Notes: generated by a model from the sequence alone, not told the origin. Positions 43,970 to 53,213 are shown, counted from the stretch's first letter. The stretch: DNA of 64,000 nt from Sinobacterium norvegicum (GCF_923077115.1 NZ_CAKLPX010000001.1:1240001-1304000); one strand, 5' to 3'. Numbers and translations are program-made.

Positions 43970-44413
43970 TCAGTGTTCTTTGTGCACCTCATCCTCGATC
44001 CAGTACTTCTGCATCTCAATAAACAGATACGACGCCGTCCAAGTAATCAATACCAAGCCAGTTAACGCCTCGATACCGGTGAGATAGCGCACATCGCCAT
44101 GGGGGGTAATGTCACCGAAGCCCAAGGTGGTATAGGTGGTGAACGAGAAATACACACAATCCAAAAGGTGGCCGGCAAAATTACCGGAGAAATACCCCCA
44201 GCCATCGGCATGGTGCATAAAATAGTAGGCGACAGCAAAAATCCACACCTCGATGGCATGGGCGCAGAGCGCGCCACCAACACCTAGCACGATGCGCGAG
44301 CGGTGCATAATATTCAGCTTCGGCAGCAGCATCGACAGCCGAAATAAAAACTCATAGTGAATCACCACGACAACAATAACTATCGCAGTATTGAGCAGAA
44401 CCATCGCTAACAT
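43970..44413 (-). CDS. Two-helix potassium channel protein
   Basis: 147 residues. An N-terminal helix (MLAMVLLNTAIVIVVVVIHY), another near 50-70, a pore loop with selectivity filter TTLGFGD (about 97-103), and a last helix (LTGLVLITWTASYLFI). This is the Ion_trans_2 (KcsA-like) type. The filter TTLGFGD is the usual K+ pattern. No RCK domain is attached. Confidence 0.9.
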   Translation of the reverse strand: MLAMVLLNTAIVIVVVVIHYEFLFRLSMLLPKLNIMHRSRIVLGVGGALCAHAIEVWIFAVAYYFMHHADGWGYFSGNFAGHLLDCVYFSFTTYTTLGFGDITPHGDVRYLTGIEALTGLVLITWTASYLFIEMQKYWIEDEVHKEH

Positions 44414-44452
44414 AACGCCCTCTTATCCGGGTATTGAGCGAGCCTCAAAACC

Positions 44453-45697
44453 TCAGGCCTCATCGGGATCTTTTGGTAGAATCAGATTCAAAACAATGGC
44501 CGACACCGCCGCCAGGCCAATGCCCTGCAGAGTAAAATCACCGCCACCAAACTGCATGCCACCGATACCAAAAACCAAGGGAATAGAAGTAATCGCGAGA
44601 TTACGTGGATGGTGCAAGTCGAGCTGGGCCTTGCTGATGGTGCTGACGCCGATGGTGGCAATGGCACCGAATAACAGAATCATAATGCCGCCCATTACCG
44701 GTACTGGGATGGTCGACAGCAACGCCCCCAGTTTGCCGACAAACGACAACACAATGGCAAACGCCGCCGCCCAAGTCATTAGCACTGGGTTAAAAGCCTT
44801 GGTCAATGCCACCGCACCGGTCACCTCGCCGTAGGTGGTATTCGGCGGCCCGCCCAACATCGAGGCAAAGGAGGTGGCAACACCGTCACCAAGCAAGGTT
44901 TTATGCAGACCAGGTTTTTTCAAATAATCCTTACCGGCCACACTGCTGATGGCCATCATATCGCCAACGTGCTCCACTGCCGGCGCCAACGCCACCGGCA
45001 GCATAAACAGGATGGCCTGCCAGTGAAACTCTGGGGTAGTAAAGGCTGGCATTGCCAACCAAGCAGCCTGTTCAACAGCGGTGAAATCAACCAAACCATA
45101 GAACAGCGCCGCCGTGTAAGAGACAATAATACCCAGCAGAATAGGCACCAGGCGAACAAAGCCGCGGCCAAACACCGAGGCCGCTAACGTCACCGCTAAG
45201 GCGATAAGAGCCACCACAATAGCCGTCTGCTCCGGCACCAGTTGAATACTGCCATCGCCGCTTTTACCCAGCGCCATATTAACCGCCACCGGCGCCAGCG
45301 CCAGACCGATCACCATAATCACGGGGCCGACGACCACCGGCGGCAACACTCGCTCGACAATGCCGCGCCCGCGCCAGGCTATCAAACCGGCCAACAACAT
45401 ATAGACCACACCGGTGGCCATCAACCCCCCCATGGTTGCCGCCACCCCCCAGGCTTGCACGCCATACATAATAGGGGCAATAAAGGCAAAGCTAGAGGCC
45501 AAAAATATCGGGACAGAACGTTTGGTAATGACCTGAAACAACAGCGTACCGGCACCGGCAGTAAATAATGCCACATTGGCATCGAGCCCGGTTAACAGTG
45601 GCACCAACACCAGAGCACCAAAGGCGACAAACAACATTTGGGCGCCAACAATGGGTTGAAGTAACGGGGGGATCTGGTGTTCTTGTTGCTCTGCCAT
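44453..45697 (-). CDS. NCS2 family uracil/xanthine permease
   Basis: 414 residues, about 12-14 hydrophobic helices. QMLFVAFGALVLVPLLTGLD at the N-terminus, LAPAVEHVGDMMAIS with the conserved glutamate region, and GGPPNTTYGEVTGAVALTKA are family motifs. The substrate is probably uracil or a purine base. Start ATG 45697. It is divergent from the esterase gene. Confidence 0.93.
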   Translation of the reverse strand: MAEQQEHQIPPLLQPIVGAQMLFVAFGALVLVPLLTGLDANVALFTAGAGTLLFQVITKRSVPIFLASSFAFIAPIMYGVQAWGVAATMGGLMATGVVYMLLAGLIAWRGRGIVERVLPPVVVGPVIMVIGLALAPVAVNMALGKSGDGSIQLVPEQTAIVVALIALAVTLAASVFGRGFVRLVPILLGIIVSYTAALFYGLVDFTAVEQAAWLAMPAFTTPEFHWQAILFMLPVALAPAVEHVGDMMAISSVAGKDYLKKPGLHKTLLGDGVATSFASMLGGPPNTTYGEVTGAVALTKAFNPVLMTWAAAFAIVLSFVGKLGALLSTIPVPVMGGIMILLFGAIATIGVSTISKAQLDLHHPRNLAITSIPLVFGIGGMQFGGGDFTLQGIGLAAVSAIVLNLILPKDPDEA

Positions 45698-45813
45698 GGT
45701 TAACGTCCTTGAGTGACCTATAATTTATTTCCTCAGTGTACACCGCCTTGCTGTGTTTATTAAAAAAATTGCTTATAGTGAAGCTCTCAGCCGACAATAT
45801 AAGAATAATCATT

Positions 45814-46728
45814 ATGCTCGATCACGATAACCAAAAAATCATCGACATCCTCAGTCAGATGGAATTCCCCTCATTGGCAACCACCACTCCAGAGGAATAT
45901 CGTCGCTCAATGGCGCCGCCTAACGGCAGCAAACAGCCGGTGGCGCAGGTTACCGACACCGTGATCAGTGCGGTTAACAATGCCGAACTCGCCCTGCGGA
46001 TTTATCGCCCCAGTGAGGACAATAGACTATTGCCGGCAGTCGTCTATTTTCATGGCGGTGGCTTTGTCGTTGGCGATATCGACAGCCATGACAGCATCTG
46101 CCGCGCCCTGGCCAATCTGGCTCAGGCAGTGATTATCTCGGTGGATTATCGCCTGGCACCAGAGCATAAATTCCCAGCGGCAACAGAGGATGGCTATCAA
46201 GCCCTGCAATGGGTCTACGACAACCACCTGCCACTGGCCATCGACAGCGACAGAATCAGCCTCGCCGGTGACAGTGCCGGCGCCAACTTAGCCACAGTAA
46301 CAGCTCTGCTTAGCCGTGATCGTCAAGGTCCTAAGGTACAGCAACAACTGCTGCTCTATCCCTGCCTGGATCCCAGCTGTCAGCGCCCCAGCTTTGATGA
46401 ATTTGGCGAGGGGTATTTCCTCGGCACCGAGCAAATGCAGTGGTTCTGGCAACACTATTTAGACGATGTTGAACAGCAAAGTCAGCAGCCCTACGTCAAC
46501 CCGTTGTTCGCCAACTTAAGTGGCCTGCCACCGGCGACACTGATTACCGCTGGCTGTGACCCGCTGCGCGACGAGGGCGCCGACTATGGCAAAGCCTTAA
46601 GCCAGGCTGGGGTTGCCGTCGATTATCAGTGTGTCGAGGGGCAAATCCACGGCTTCTGCAGCTTTATCGGCATACTGCGTCAGGCACAACCGGCGATAGA
46701 AAAACTGGCCGCCGCGATCAACCGCTAA
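45814..46728 (+). CDS. Alpha/beta hydrolase of hormone-sensitive lipase type
   Basis: 304 residues from ATG 45814. HGGGFVVGDIDSHD gives the oxyanion hole, GDSAGA the nucleophilic serine, and D and H of the triad come from the DPLRDEG and IHGF segments. Family IV esterases hydrolyse short-chain esters. An upstream in-frame start would add 26 unlikely residues. No signal peptide. Confidence 0.92.
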   Translation: MLDHDNQKIIDILSQMEFPSLATTTPEEYRRSMAPPNGSKQPVAQVTDTVISAVNNAELALRIYRPSEDNRLLPAVVYFHGGGFVVGDIDSHDSICRALANLAQAVIISVDYRLAPEHKFPAATEDGYQALQWVYDNHLPLAIDSDRISLAGDSAGANLATVTALLSRDRQGPKVQQQLLLYPCLDPSCQRPSFDEFGEGYFLGTEQMQWFWQHYLDDVEQQSQQPYVNPLFANLSGLPPATLITAGCDPLRDEGADYGKALSQAGVAVDYQCVEGQIHGFCSFIGILRQAQPAIEKLAAAINR

Positions 46729-46737
46729 ATCGCAGGC

Positions 46738-46783
46738 AAAAAAAAGCCGAAGCTCTCGACCCTTTCGGGGAGTCACTTCGGCA
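46738..46783 (-). terminator. Intrinsic terminator, minus strand, for the peroxiredoxin gene
   Basis: GCCGAAG...CTTCGGC outer arms and a CCC/GGG inner part form a long hairpin. On the minus strand it is followed by nine T residues. It lies about 150 bp past the peroxiredoxin stop and 19 bp past the esterase stop. Confidence 0.8.
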
Positions 46784-46936
46784 ACCAGTTAAACAACCGG
46801 TTTAAAAGACCTTGGATGTTGGAAATACACAATCTGTGTATGGGGTTAACTATAGAGGATTGAGAAAATCCCGCTATTCGCAGTTATACCTACACAGATC
46901 AAATAAATGCGACATCCCTGGCCCGCTATCAATCAC

Positions 46937-47416
46937 TTACAGCTGGGCAATGATTTTTTCTGCCGCACTGACATCGACGCCACCGGCGGGCTCAACCGCC
47001 AAATAGCTGACCACACCATCATCGACAATCATCGCATAGCGCTGGCTGCGTTCGCCCATCTGAAAGCCTGAGGCGTCCATGGTGAGACCAATCTCACGGG
47101 TAAAGCTGCCGTTACCGTCGGCCAGCATGGTCAGCGCCTCGGCATTCTGATCCTTGCCCCAGGCGCCCATGACAAAGGCATCGTTGACCGACAGGCAGAT
47201 AATACTATCGACGCCCTTGGCCTTGATCACATCGGCATTGACCACATAACCCGGCACGTGGGTATTGGAGCAGCCCGGGGTAAAGGCACCGGGGACGGCA
47301 AACAACACCACTTTCTTACCGGCGGTAAGCTGCTCGATGGTCATTGCCTCGGGGCCTTTTGCGCCCATGATTTTCAATTCGGTATTGGGTAGTTTATCGC
47401 CTGTTTGAATCGCCAT
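46937..47416 (-). CDS. Peroxiredoxin, Prx5/AhpE-like
   Basis: 159 residues. VVLFAVPGAFTPGCSNTHVP holds the peroxidatic cysteine with the Prx5-type TPGC motif. VNDAFVMGAWGKDQNAE and GMRSQR-like segments (MGERSQRYAMIVDDG) are usual for the group. It reduces peroxides with a thiol partner, which is not encoded next to it. ATG 47416. Confidence 0.93.
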   Translation of the reverse strand: MAIQTGDKLPNTELKIMGAKGPEAMTIEQLTAGKKVVLFAVPGAFTPGCSNTHVPGYVVNADVIKAKGVDSIICLSVNDAFVMGAWGKDQNAEALTMLADGNGSFTREIGLTMDASGFQMGERSQRYAMIVDDGVVSYLAVEPAGGVDVSAAEKIIAQL

Positions 47417-47578
47417 TGTGCACTCCGTTGAACGCTAAATTTAAGGATTTAACATACTAGCCCAAGGCGGCTGGCAACACCATGGTCACCGCGTATAACG
47501 GCTTAAATATTCTACCATTGTGCCGTTTTTCGGTACCGCTATGCTAACCTAAGCACTGATTTTTAATGAGTGTTTTCA

Positions 47579-50500
47579 ATGTTCAAACGCGGCCCACAGA
47601 CAATCTTCTCCCCCAGCGACCTCAGCCAGTATATGGACTCTGGCTACGGCTCATGGATGCAGCGTTTAAGCATCGAGCTACCGGCACAGACGCCGCCACA
47701 GGATGACGCCGACGCCTTGATGACCAGCCTGCAGCAACAGGGCGAGGGCTTTGAACAGCAGGTATTGGCCAGCCTGCAGCAACAGGGGCTGACGGTTGCC
47801 GACCTCAGCATCAACCCGCCACACAGCGATGACAGCAGCAGATTGGCAGCCACCAAGGCCGCCATGCAACAGGGGGCCGAGGTGATTTATCAGGCCTATC
47901 TAGAGCACGATGGCTTTCGTGGCTTTGCCGATTTCTTAATTAAAACCCCCGGCAGCAGTGAACTGGGTGACTACCACTACGAGGTGTGGGACAGCAAGTT
48001 ATCGAAGACTATCAAGCCGGCGTTTATTCTGCAGCTGTGCTGCTATGCCGAGATGTTAGAGGCCATGCAAGGGCTGAGGCCGCCGCACATTGCCATAGTT
48101 AACGGCGCCGATGCCCAGCCCACCCCTCTGATCACCGACGACTACTACTATTTTTACCGCGGCTTGAAGCAAAACTTTCTCACCAGCCAACAGCAGTTCG
48201 ATGCCGAGCAACCGCCGCAGCCCGCCGATTTTGACAGCTGGGGTAATTGGAGCCAATACGCCGGCGAACAGCTGCTGGCCATCGACCACCTGTCACAGGT
48301 GGCGACGATTAACCGCGGCCAGATTAAAAAACTCAACGCCGCCGGCATCAACCAGCTACAACAACTGGCCAACGTCGATACCGACGCCGGTGTCCCCGGC
48401 CTCAATCAGCAACAGTTGGTCAGGCTGCAGCGCCAGGCCGCCATGCAATACCGTAGCCGCCAACAGGGCGGCGATGTGCCGGCCTTCGAGGTGATTCCGC
48501 CACCGGCTGGCGAGCGCATCGGTTTAGCCCTGCTACCACCACCATCGCCGCTGGATATCTTCTTCGACATTGAGGGTTACCCACTGGCCGAGGGGGGGCT
48601 GGAATACCTCTGGGGCAGCAGCTTTATCGATGCGGGCGGCGAGCGCCAGTTCAAGGATTTTTGGGCCCACGACAGCCGGCAAGAAAAACAGGCCTTCCAC
48701 GACTTTATTCAATGGGCCTACCAACGCTGGCAGCAAGACCCGTCGATGCATATCTACCACTACGCCAATTATGAGATTGCCGCCTGTCGCCGTCTCATGG
48801 GCCGCTATGGCATCTGTGAGTTCGAGGTCGATGAACTGCTGCGCAACGAGGTCTTTGTCGACTTATACAAAATCGTCAAGGCCGGTATTCTACTCGGCGA
48901 GCCGCGTTACTCGATCAAAAACGTCGAGCACCTATACCGCGCCAAACGCGACACCGAGGTGGCCAACGGCGGTGATTCGGTGGTGGTCTACGAACAGTGG
49001 CGCGACAACCCCGACGGCGTCGACTGGCAGCAATCGAAAATCCTCAACGATATCCGCCTCTACAATATCGACGACTGCGATTCCACCTTAGAGCTGGTCG
49101 ACTGGCTGCGCGTACAACAACTCAGCCACGGCATCGACTACCTCGCTATTGAGCAAAAACCGCCCGCCGAGATCAACGAGGAGCTCGATGCCCGCGAACA
49201 ACTGCGCGACCGCCTCCTCACCCAGGCCGACGGTTTACTCGACAGCCAACCCGAGCAGGCGACGCTGCTACAAACCTTAGCGTGGTCGTTAGAGTTCCAC
49301 CGACGCGAGGCTAAGCCGGTGTTCTGGCGCTTGTTTGACCGCCTCGGCATGGAACACGACGAGTTGATCGACGACTTAGACTGCCTCGCCTACTGCCGGC
49401 GCAGCGCCAGTGAGCCCTACAAACCGACTCCTAGGGCGCGTAACCTAGCCTACGATTACCACTTCGATGCCAATCAGGCGTTTAAGGGCGGCAAGTTCAG
49501 CAGCTTTTACCTGCTCGGTGGCGAGGGCCAGAAAGTCACCATGAACAAAGACTTCAGCGACCTCAACCACGGTAAGTTAGTCCTCACCAGCAAGGAGGAA
49601 CCGGCGGCCACGATTAGTTTGATTCCCGACGAATACATCAACCCGCGGCCAATCCCCGAGGCCATTGCCAGTGTCGTCAGCGACTTCAGTGGTGCCAGCG
49701 AACAGGCCCCTAACGCTATTGTCGAGTTTTTACAGCGCTACAAGCCGCGCTTTGTCTCAGGACACAGCAACAACCCCGGCGGCGCCATTGTCGAGCCAGC
49801 CTCCACCCGCTCGTCCCTCGAACAGATCAGCGCTGCGGTGCTGGCCCTCGACCACAGTTACCTCACTATTCAGGGGCCACCGGGTGCAGGCAAAACCTAT
49901 ACCGGCAAGCATTTAATCGCCGATCTGTTGGCCGCCGACCAACGTGTGGGCATTTGCAGCAACAGCCACAAGGCGATTAATAATTTATTGATCAGCACCG
50001 CCAAACACTGCCAAGGCCTTGGCCAGCCCGGTTACTTTGCCTGCACCGGCGACACCGGCGAGGACTTCGAGCAACTGGGCATCGAGCTGATCAAAAATAA
50101 CAAAATTGCTGACACTGTCGACGATAAGCACAGCGAATTCGGCGGCGTGGTCATCGGCACCACGGCCTGGGGTTTTAGCCGCGACGATGTCGCCGACCAA
50201 TTCGATTATCTGTTTATCGATGAAGCCGGCCAAGTATCGGTGGCCAACCTCATCGCCATCAGCCAGAGTTGCCGCAATATTGTGCTAATGGGCGACCAGC
50301 AACAACTCGGCCAGCCGACCCAGGGCTCCCACCCTGGCGACAGCGGCCTGTCGGTACTCGATTATCTATTGCACGATACCCCCACCATCGCCGATGACTG
50401 CGGTGTTTTTCTCGCCACCAGTTATCGCATGCACCCCAACATCTGCCGCTTCATCTCCGCCGCCATCTATCAGCACAAGCTCGACTGGGCGCCACACTGT

Positions 50501-51046
50501 GACCAGCAAGTATTAGCGTTAGATACCGACGAGCCGCTATTAGGCAATATCGACGCCGGCATTGTCTACTGCCCCATCGAGCACAGCGGTAATAGTCAGG
50601 CCAGCGATGAAGAAGTCGCCGCCATCGCCCAGCTCAGCCAGGCCTTGGTTGGCCGCAGCTACCACGATGCCGAGGGTAACAGCCGCGCCATCAGCCTCGA
50701 CGACATGCTGTTTATCGCCCCCTATAATCATCAGGTCAATAATTTAAAAGCGGCACTGGGTGAACAGATCAAGGCCGGTTCCGTCGACCGCTTCCAGGGC
50801 CAGGAGGCGCCGGTGGTCTTCCTCAGCCTCTGCGCCAGCGACGCCAACGACTCACCCCGCGGCCTCGATTTTTTATTCGACAAAAACCGCCTCAACGTCG
50901 CCATCTCCCGCGCCCAATGTTTGGTGGTAATCGTCGCCAGCAAACAGCTGGAAAACACCGAGGCAAGCAATATCGAGCAGCTGCAGAAGCTGAATACTTA
51001 TCATCAGTTGTTGGCTTATAGTACGGAGGTTTTGTTGGAGGGGTAG
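47579..51046 (+). CDS. TM0106-type RecB-like nuclease fused to SF1 helicase
   Basis: 1155 residues from ATG 47579. Domains in order: PD-(D/E)xK nuclease (about 80-160: GFADFL, YEVWDSKLSKT, QLCCYAEML), an RNase H-like exonuclease domain (about 330-490: DIFFDIEG, HYANYE), and a C-terminal superfamily 1 helicase (Walker A GPPGAGKT near 766; IDEAGQ Walker B; GDQQQLGQPTQGSHPGDSGL; NRLNVAISRAQ). It is predicted to unwind and cut DNA or RNA. Similar proteins occur across bacteria with no defined role; a defence function is possible. It stands alone between two intergenic gaps. Confidence 0.9.
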   Translation: MFKRGPQTIFSPSDLSQYMDSGYGSWMQRLSIELPAQTPPQDDADALMTSLQQQGEGFEQQVLASLQQQGLTVADLSINPPHSDDSSRLAATKAAMQQGAEVIYQAYLEHDGFRGFADFLIKTPGSSELGDYHYEVWDSKLSKTIKPAFILQLCCYAEMLEAMQGLRPPHIAIVNGADAQPTPLITDDYYYFYRGLKQNFLTSQQQFDAEQPPQPADFDSWGNWSQYAGEQLLAIDHLSQVATINRGQIKKLNAAGINQLQQLANVDTDAGVPGLNQQQLVRLQRQAAMQYRSRQQGGDVPAFEVIPPPAGERIGLALLPPPSPLDIFFDIEGYPLAEGGLEYLWGSSFIDAGGERQFKDFWAHDSRQEKQAFHDFIQWAYQRWQQDPSMHIYHYANYEIAACRRLMGRYGICEFEVDELLRNEVFVDLYKIVKAGILLGEPRYSIKNVEHLYRAKRDTEVANGGDSVVVYEQWRDNPDGVDWQQSKILNDIRLYNIDDCDSTLELVDWLRVQQLSHGIDYLAIEQKPPAEINEELDAREQLRDRLLTQADGLLDSQPEQATLLQTLAWSLEFHRREAKPVFWRLFDRLGMEHDELIDDLDCLAYCRRSASEPYKPTPRARNLAYDYHFDANQAFKGGKFSSFYLLGGEGQKVTMNKDFSDLNHGKLVLTSKEEPAATISLIPDEYINPRPIPEAIASVVSDFSGASEQAPNAIVEFLQRYKPRFVSGHSNNPGGAIVEPASTRSSLEQISAAVLALDHSYLTIQGPPGAGKTYTGKHLIADLLAADQRVGICSNSHKAINNLLISTAKHCQGLGQPGYFACTGDTGEDFEQLGIELIKNNKIADTVDDKHSEFGGVVIGTTAWGFSRDDVADQFDYLFIDEAGQVSVANLIAISQSCRNIVLMGDQQQLGQPTQGSHPGDSGLSVLDYLLHDTPTIADDCGVFLATSYRMHPNICRFISAAIYQHKLDWAPHCDQQVLALDTDEPLLGNIDAGIVYCPIEHSGNSQASDEEVAAIAQLSQALVGRSYHDAEGNSRAISLDDMLFIAPYNHQVNNLKAALGEQIKAGSVDRFQGQEAPVVFLSLCASDANDSPRGLDFLFDKNRLNVAISRAQCLVVIVASKQLENTEASNIEQLQKLNTYHQLLAYSTEVLLEG

Positions 51047-51069
51047 AAAATTTAACCGCTCTGCCCCAC

Positions 51070-51140
51070 TCGCTACGATGATGATTCAAACGTTCAGACG
51101 CAGGCTTTTTGATTCACTATTGAATCATCATCTTCGTTTG
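51070..51140 (-). repeat. Palindromic dispersed repeat, copy 2
   Basis: Reverse complement of the element at 8211-8280, with the same arms (GATGATGATTCAA...TTGAATCATCATC) and centre (GACGCAGGCTTTTTGATTCA). It lies next to the nuclease-helicase stop. Confidence 0.75.
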
Positions 51141-51230
51141 TCAGGGCCGGGGTAGATGCAAGATCTGACGCCATTAATCTTGGCTATTCCTGCGCGTGCG
51201 TCCGCCGATACCACCACTGAGAACGCCGCA

Positions 51231-51293
51231 AGTACATCCCTGTAGGCTCGGCGTCAGCGTCCATGCTGACGATGTCTCTGTGGCGATATCGGC
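51231..51293. repeat. Dispersed palindromic repeat, copy B
   Basis: Same orientation as copy A at 3436-3499 with few differences (AGTACATCCCTGTAGGCTCG, GCTGACGATG, GGCGATATCGGC). Confidence 0.75.
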
Positions 51294-51303
51294 AGCCGCG
51301 GGT

Positions 51304-51359
51304 AGTTTTTACTCTGACTCTAAATATCCCAATAATTTTTACTCTGACCCTAAATATCT
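51304..51359. repeat. Two tandem right ends of the MITE-like element
   Basis: AGTTTTTACTCTGACTCTAA and ATTTTTACTCTGACCCTAAA recur with a 30-bp period. They match the right ends of the elements at 52154 and 55113. Confidence 0.65.
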
Positions 51360-51435
51360 CAAAAGGCCTTTAACTTACCGGTAAAACTTCCATCGCTCGC
51401 CAAAATCGGGGCAAGACCAGACCCCGCTCATTTCA

Positions 51436-51963
51436 TTAGCTATAGCTGAGCAATTTCTCAACAACATCGTCAAAGCGGCGTTCCTCGATATGATAGCGAC
51501 GATATTCCACCAGCTCATCATTCTCCCACACATAGTAACCGATCATCATCAGCGTCGGGTCCTCGCTCCAGCCAAATTGCACAGGCCGATCGAGGTAGTT
51601 CGGTCGATTGGGCACACTGCCGTAACGGCTGCCCAAGCCGGTCGACGTCCTTACTGGCGGCTCGATGTCGGCCACTTTGTTACCCTCGGCATCTAGAATT
51701 ATGGAGAGCACCTCCCCACCGGGGAGCCAGTGTGAGATAAATAGATACTTCATATCTTGCGAGGGGTAAGCATAGAGTCTAGGGCCAGAATAGTTTTCAC
51801 CAGGGGTATAGTGATACTGAAGTTGATCACCCCAGATCATCGACCGAAATGCCCGGCTTTTTTTACAATCTACCTGATATATTTCTCTGACCCAAGCACC
51901 AAGGTTAACGGCAAGCTTCTCTCCTTCAAGATTTACAAAGTGTAAATTTTCAATATTTTTCAT
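51436..51963 (-). CDS. Unknown cytoplasmic protein, possible immunity protein
   Basis: 175 residues from ATG 51963. It reads MKNIENLHFVNLEGEKLAVN, later LYAYPSQDMKYLFISHWLPG and PVQFGWSEDPTLMMIGYYVW. No signal peptide or membrane segment. I do not recognise a family. It starts one base before the stop of the toxin-tail-like remnant at 51965-52114. That order is typical for a toxin gene followed by its immunity gene, so an orphan immunity role is plausible. Confidence 0.6.
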   Translation of the reverse strand: MKNIENLHFVNLEGEKLAVNLGAWVREIYQVDCKKSRAFRSMIWGDQLQYHYTPGENYSGPRLYAYPSQDMKYLFISHWLPGGEVLSIILDAEGNKVADIEPPVRTSTGLGSRYGSVPNRPNYLDRPVQFGWSEDPTLMMIGYYVWENDELVEYRRYHIEERRFDDVVEKLLSYS

Positions 51964-51964
51964 A

Positions 51965-52114
51965 TCAAAGCGTCTCCGTTCCCAAGTCAATTACATTACC
52001 GGTTTCTTCAAAAAAATCCTGCCACTTAGGAGGTGCTGTGGAACCAGGATCATCACGCAAATCTTCCACATACTCATACTGCTGCGTGCCGCCGCCGTAG
52101 TCTTTGCCATTCTC
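51965..52114 (-). pseudogene. C-terminal remnant resembling a polymorphic toxin tail
   Basis: The frame has no start and is open only from 52114: ENGKDYGGGTQQYEYVEDLR, then DDPGSTAPPKWQDFFEET and GNVIDLGTETL before the stop. GGG-QQ-E and PPKW segments recall the ends of secreted polymorphic toxins. The upstream part is gone; a stop and then a MITE-like element (52154-52264) lie before it. Confidence 0.5.
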
Positions 52115-52153
52115 CTATAGCGGCCCGGCGATGCCAGAGCGTACACGGGCAAA

Positions 52154-52264
52154 AGGTTCAGGTCTTTGATTTATTATTTTCTCCACGGCGAACAGCTTCT
52201 CATCTTGCCAACCTGCTAGCTTTGTCAAACTATATAAAATAGTTTTTACTCTGACCCTAAATAT
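52154..52264. repeat. MITE-like element, about 110 bp (copy 1)
   Basis: It begins GGTTCAGGTCTTTGATTTAT and ends AGTTTTTACTCTGACCCTAA, with the same middle (AACCTGCTAGCTTTGTCAAA) as the copy at 55113-55223. The left end is slightly decayed. Confidence 0.75.
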
Positions 52265-52276
52265 CGAGACATAACA

Positions 52277-52873
52277 TTATTTCCCTAGAAATAAAAAAAT
52301 TAATGGGTAACCAACGATAAAAAATAAAACAAAAGAACAAAATATAAAAAATAAAAAATCACGCGAAGAAACAACCGTGTACTTATCGATGAATTTTTGC
52401 CTATCAAACTGATAGACAAAGCCACCATCACACGTAAAAACATCTGAAATAGTCTTTCCATGCATAGGAATATAAACCACAGCAATACGCAAACATTGAC
52501 CATCAAAAGTAGACAATTCATCTATATCTTTGGATCTAAAACCCCTCAAAGAAATATCTTTCCAGCGCCTCCCTTCAAATTCAGGTGAAAAATGTAGCCT
52601 TACATCAACTGAGCCGTTAGGAATACTAAACCAATTAACCGAGCTGACACCCGCATACTCGCCCACAAAAGTTATAGGCTTCCCCTCGGCCAACAACTTA
52701 CCTTGATAGCCCTGAACAATTGACAAACAAGGCACAAATAAAAGAAGCAATATTAGCCTTAAGTACCTATCCCATAGCTTAATACTACATTTTTTATATC
52801 CATCACCAATCACCACAGAATAAAACTGCCAAAGGTATTTAATAATTTCTAAGATCTTTTTAATCAGAGACAT
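52277..52873 (-). CDS. Two-helix membrane protein of unknown family
   Basis: 198 residues. Hydrophobic segments at about 38-55 (LRLILLLLFVPCLSIVQGY) and at the C-terminus (FLFFIFCSFVLFFIVGYPLI). A 110-residue middle domain lies between them, likely outside the cytoplasm, with two cysteines (GQCLRIAV and FTCDGG). It is AT-rich and may be the immunity-type partner of the toxin fragment encoded just upstream. This role is inferred from position only. Confidence 0.6.
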   Translation of the reverse strand: MSLIKKILEIIKYLWQFYSVVIGDGYKKCSIKLWDRYLRLILLLLFVPCLSIVQGYQGKLLAEGKPITFVGEYAGVSSVNWFSIPNGSVDVRLHFSPEFEGRRWKDISLRGFRSKDIDELSTFDGQCLRIAVVYIPMHGKTISDVFTCDGGFVYQFDRQKFIDKYTVVSSRDFLFFIFCSFVLFFIVGYPLIFLFLGK

Positions 52874-53115
52874 AATGAATAATTTTTTATATTTTTAACT
52901 AAAACAGGAAAACCTTCCAATATCTTAACCTCACGCATCCCCGTCTTCGGATCTGTCTGGTGGTATTTAAACGTCTTGCCTTCAAATGAAGACTTCATAA
53001 GCTCTGCCCACATCAAAGGGATCTGCTGATTTTGTTCATTGAAACAAACAAAAGGGTCAGGTCTTTGATTTATGATTTCTCTCCACAGATAAAAACCTAT
53101 CGGGACATCCACCAC
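52864..53115 (-). pseudogene. Toxin-tail-like fragment interrupted by repeat
   Basis: The frame is open over 83 residues. The part from NEQNQQIPLMWAELMKSSFE through FKYHQTDPKTGMREVKILEG looks like a real protein end. The preceding codons are derived from the GGGTCAGGTCTTTGATTT repeat (53053-53088). The natural start is lost. The stop overlaps the start of the membrane protein gene by 10 bp, as in a toxin-immunity pair. Confidence 0.45.
53053..53088. repeat. Left end of MITE-like element (copy 3, partial)
   Basis: AGGGTCAGGTCTTTGATTTA with following TGATTTCTCTCCAC matches the left ends at 52154 and 55113. The right end is missing here. Confidence 0.6.
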
Positions 53116-53213
53116 ACCATGCTAACCAACTAAATTATATCGTAAATATCATCTACCCCGCAATTCATTGCCACGCAGACAGTGACTCCCCGTGACGTCA
53201 AAAAGTGCAGCTG

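Larger units (their letters stand above)
51047..51435. other. Repeat-filled intergenic region
   Basis: 389 bp with no recognised gene. From left to right it holds a palindromic repeat (51070-51140), a dispersed repeat (51231-51293) and two tandem copies of the MITE right end (51304-51359). All have relatives elsewhere in the window. Confidence 0.7.
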
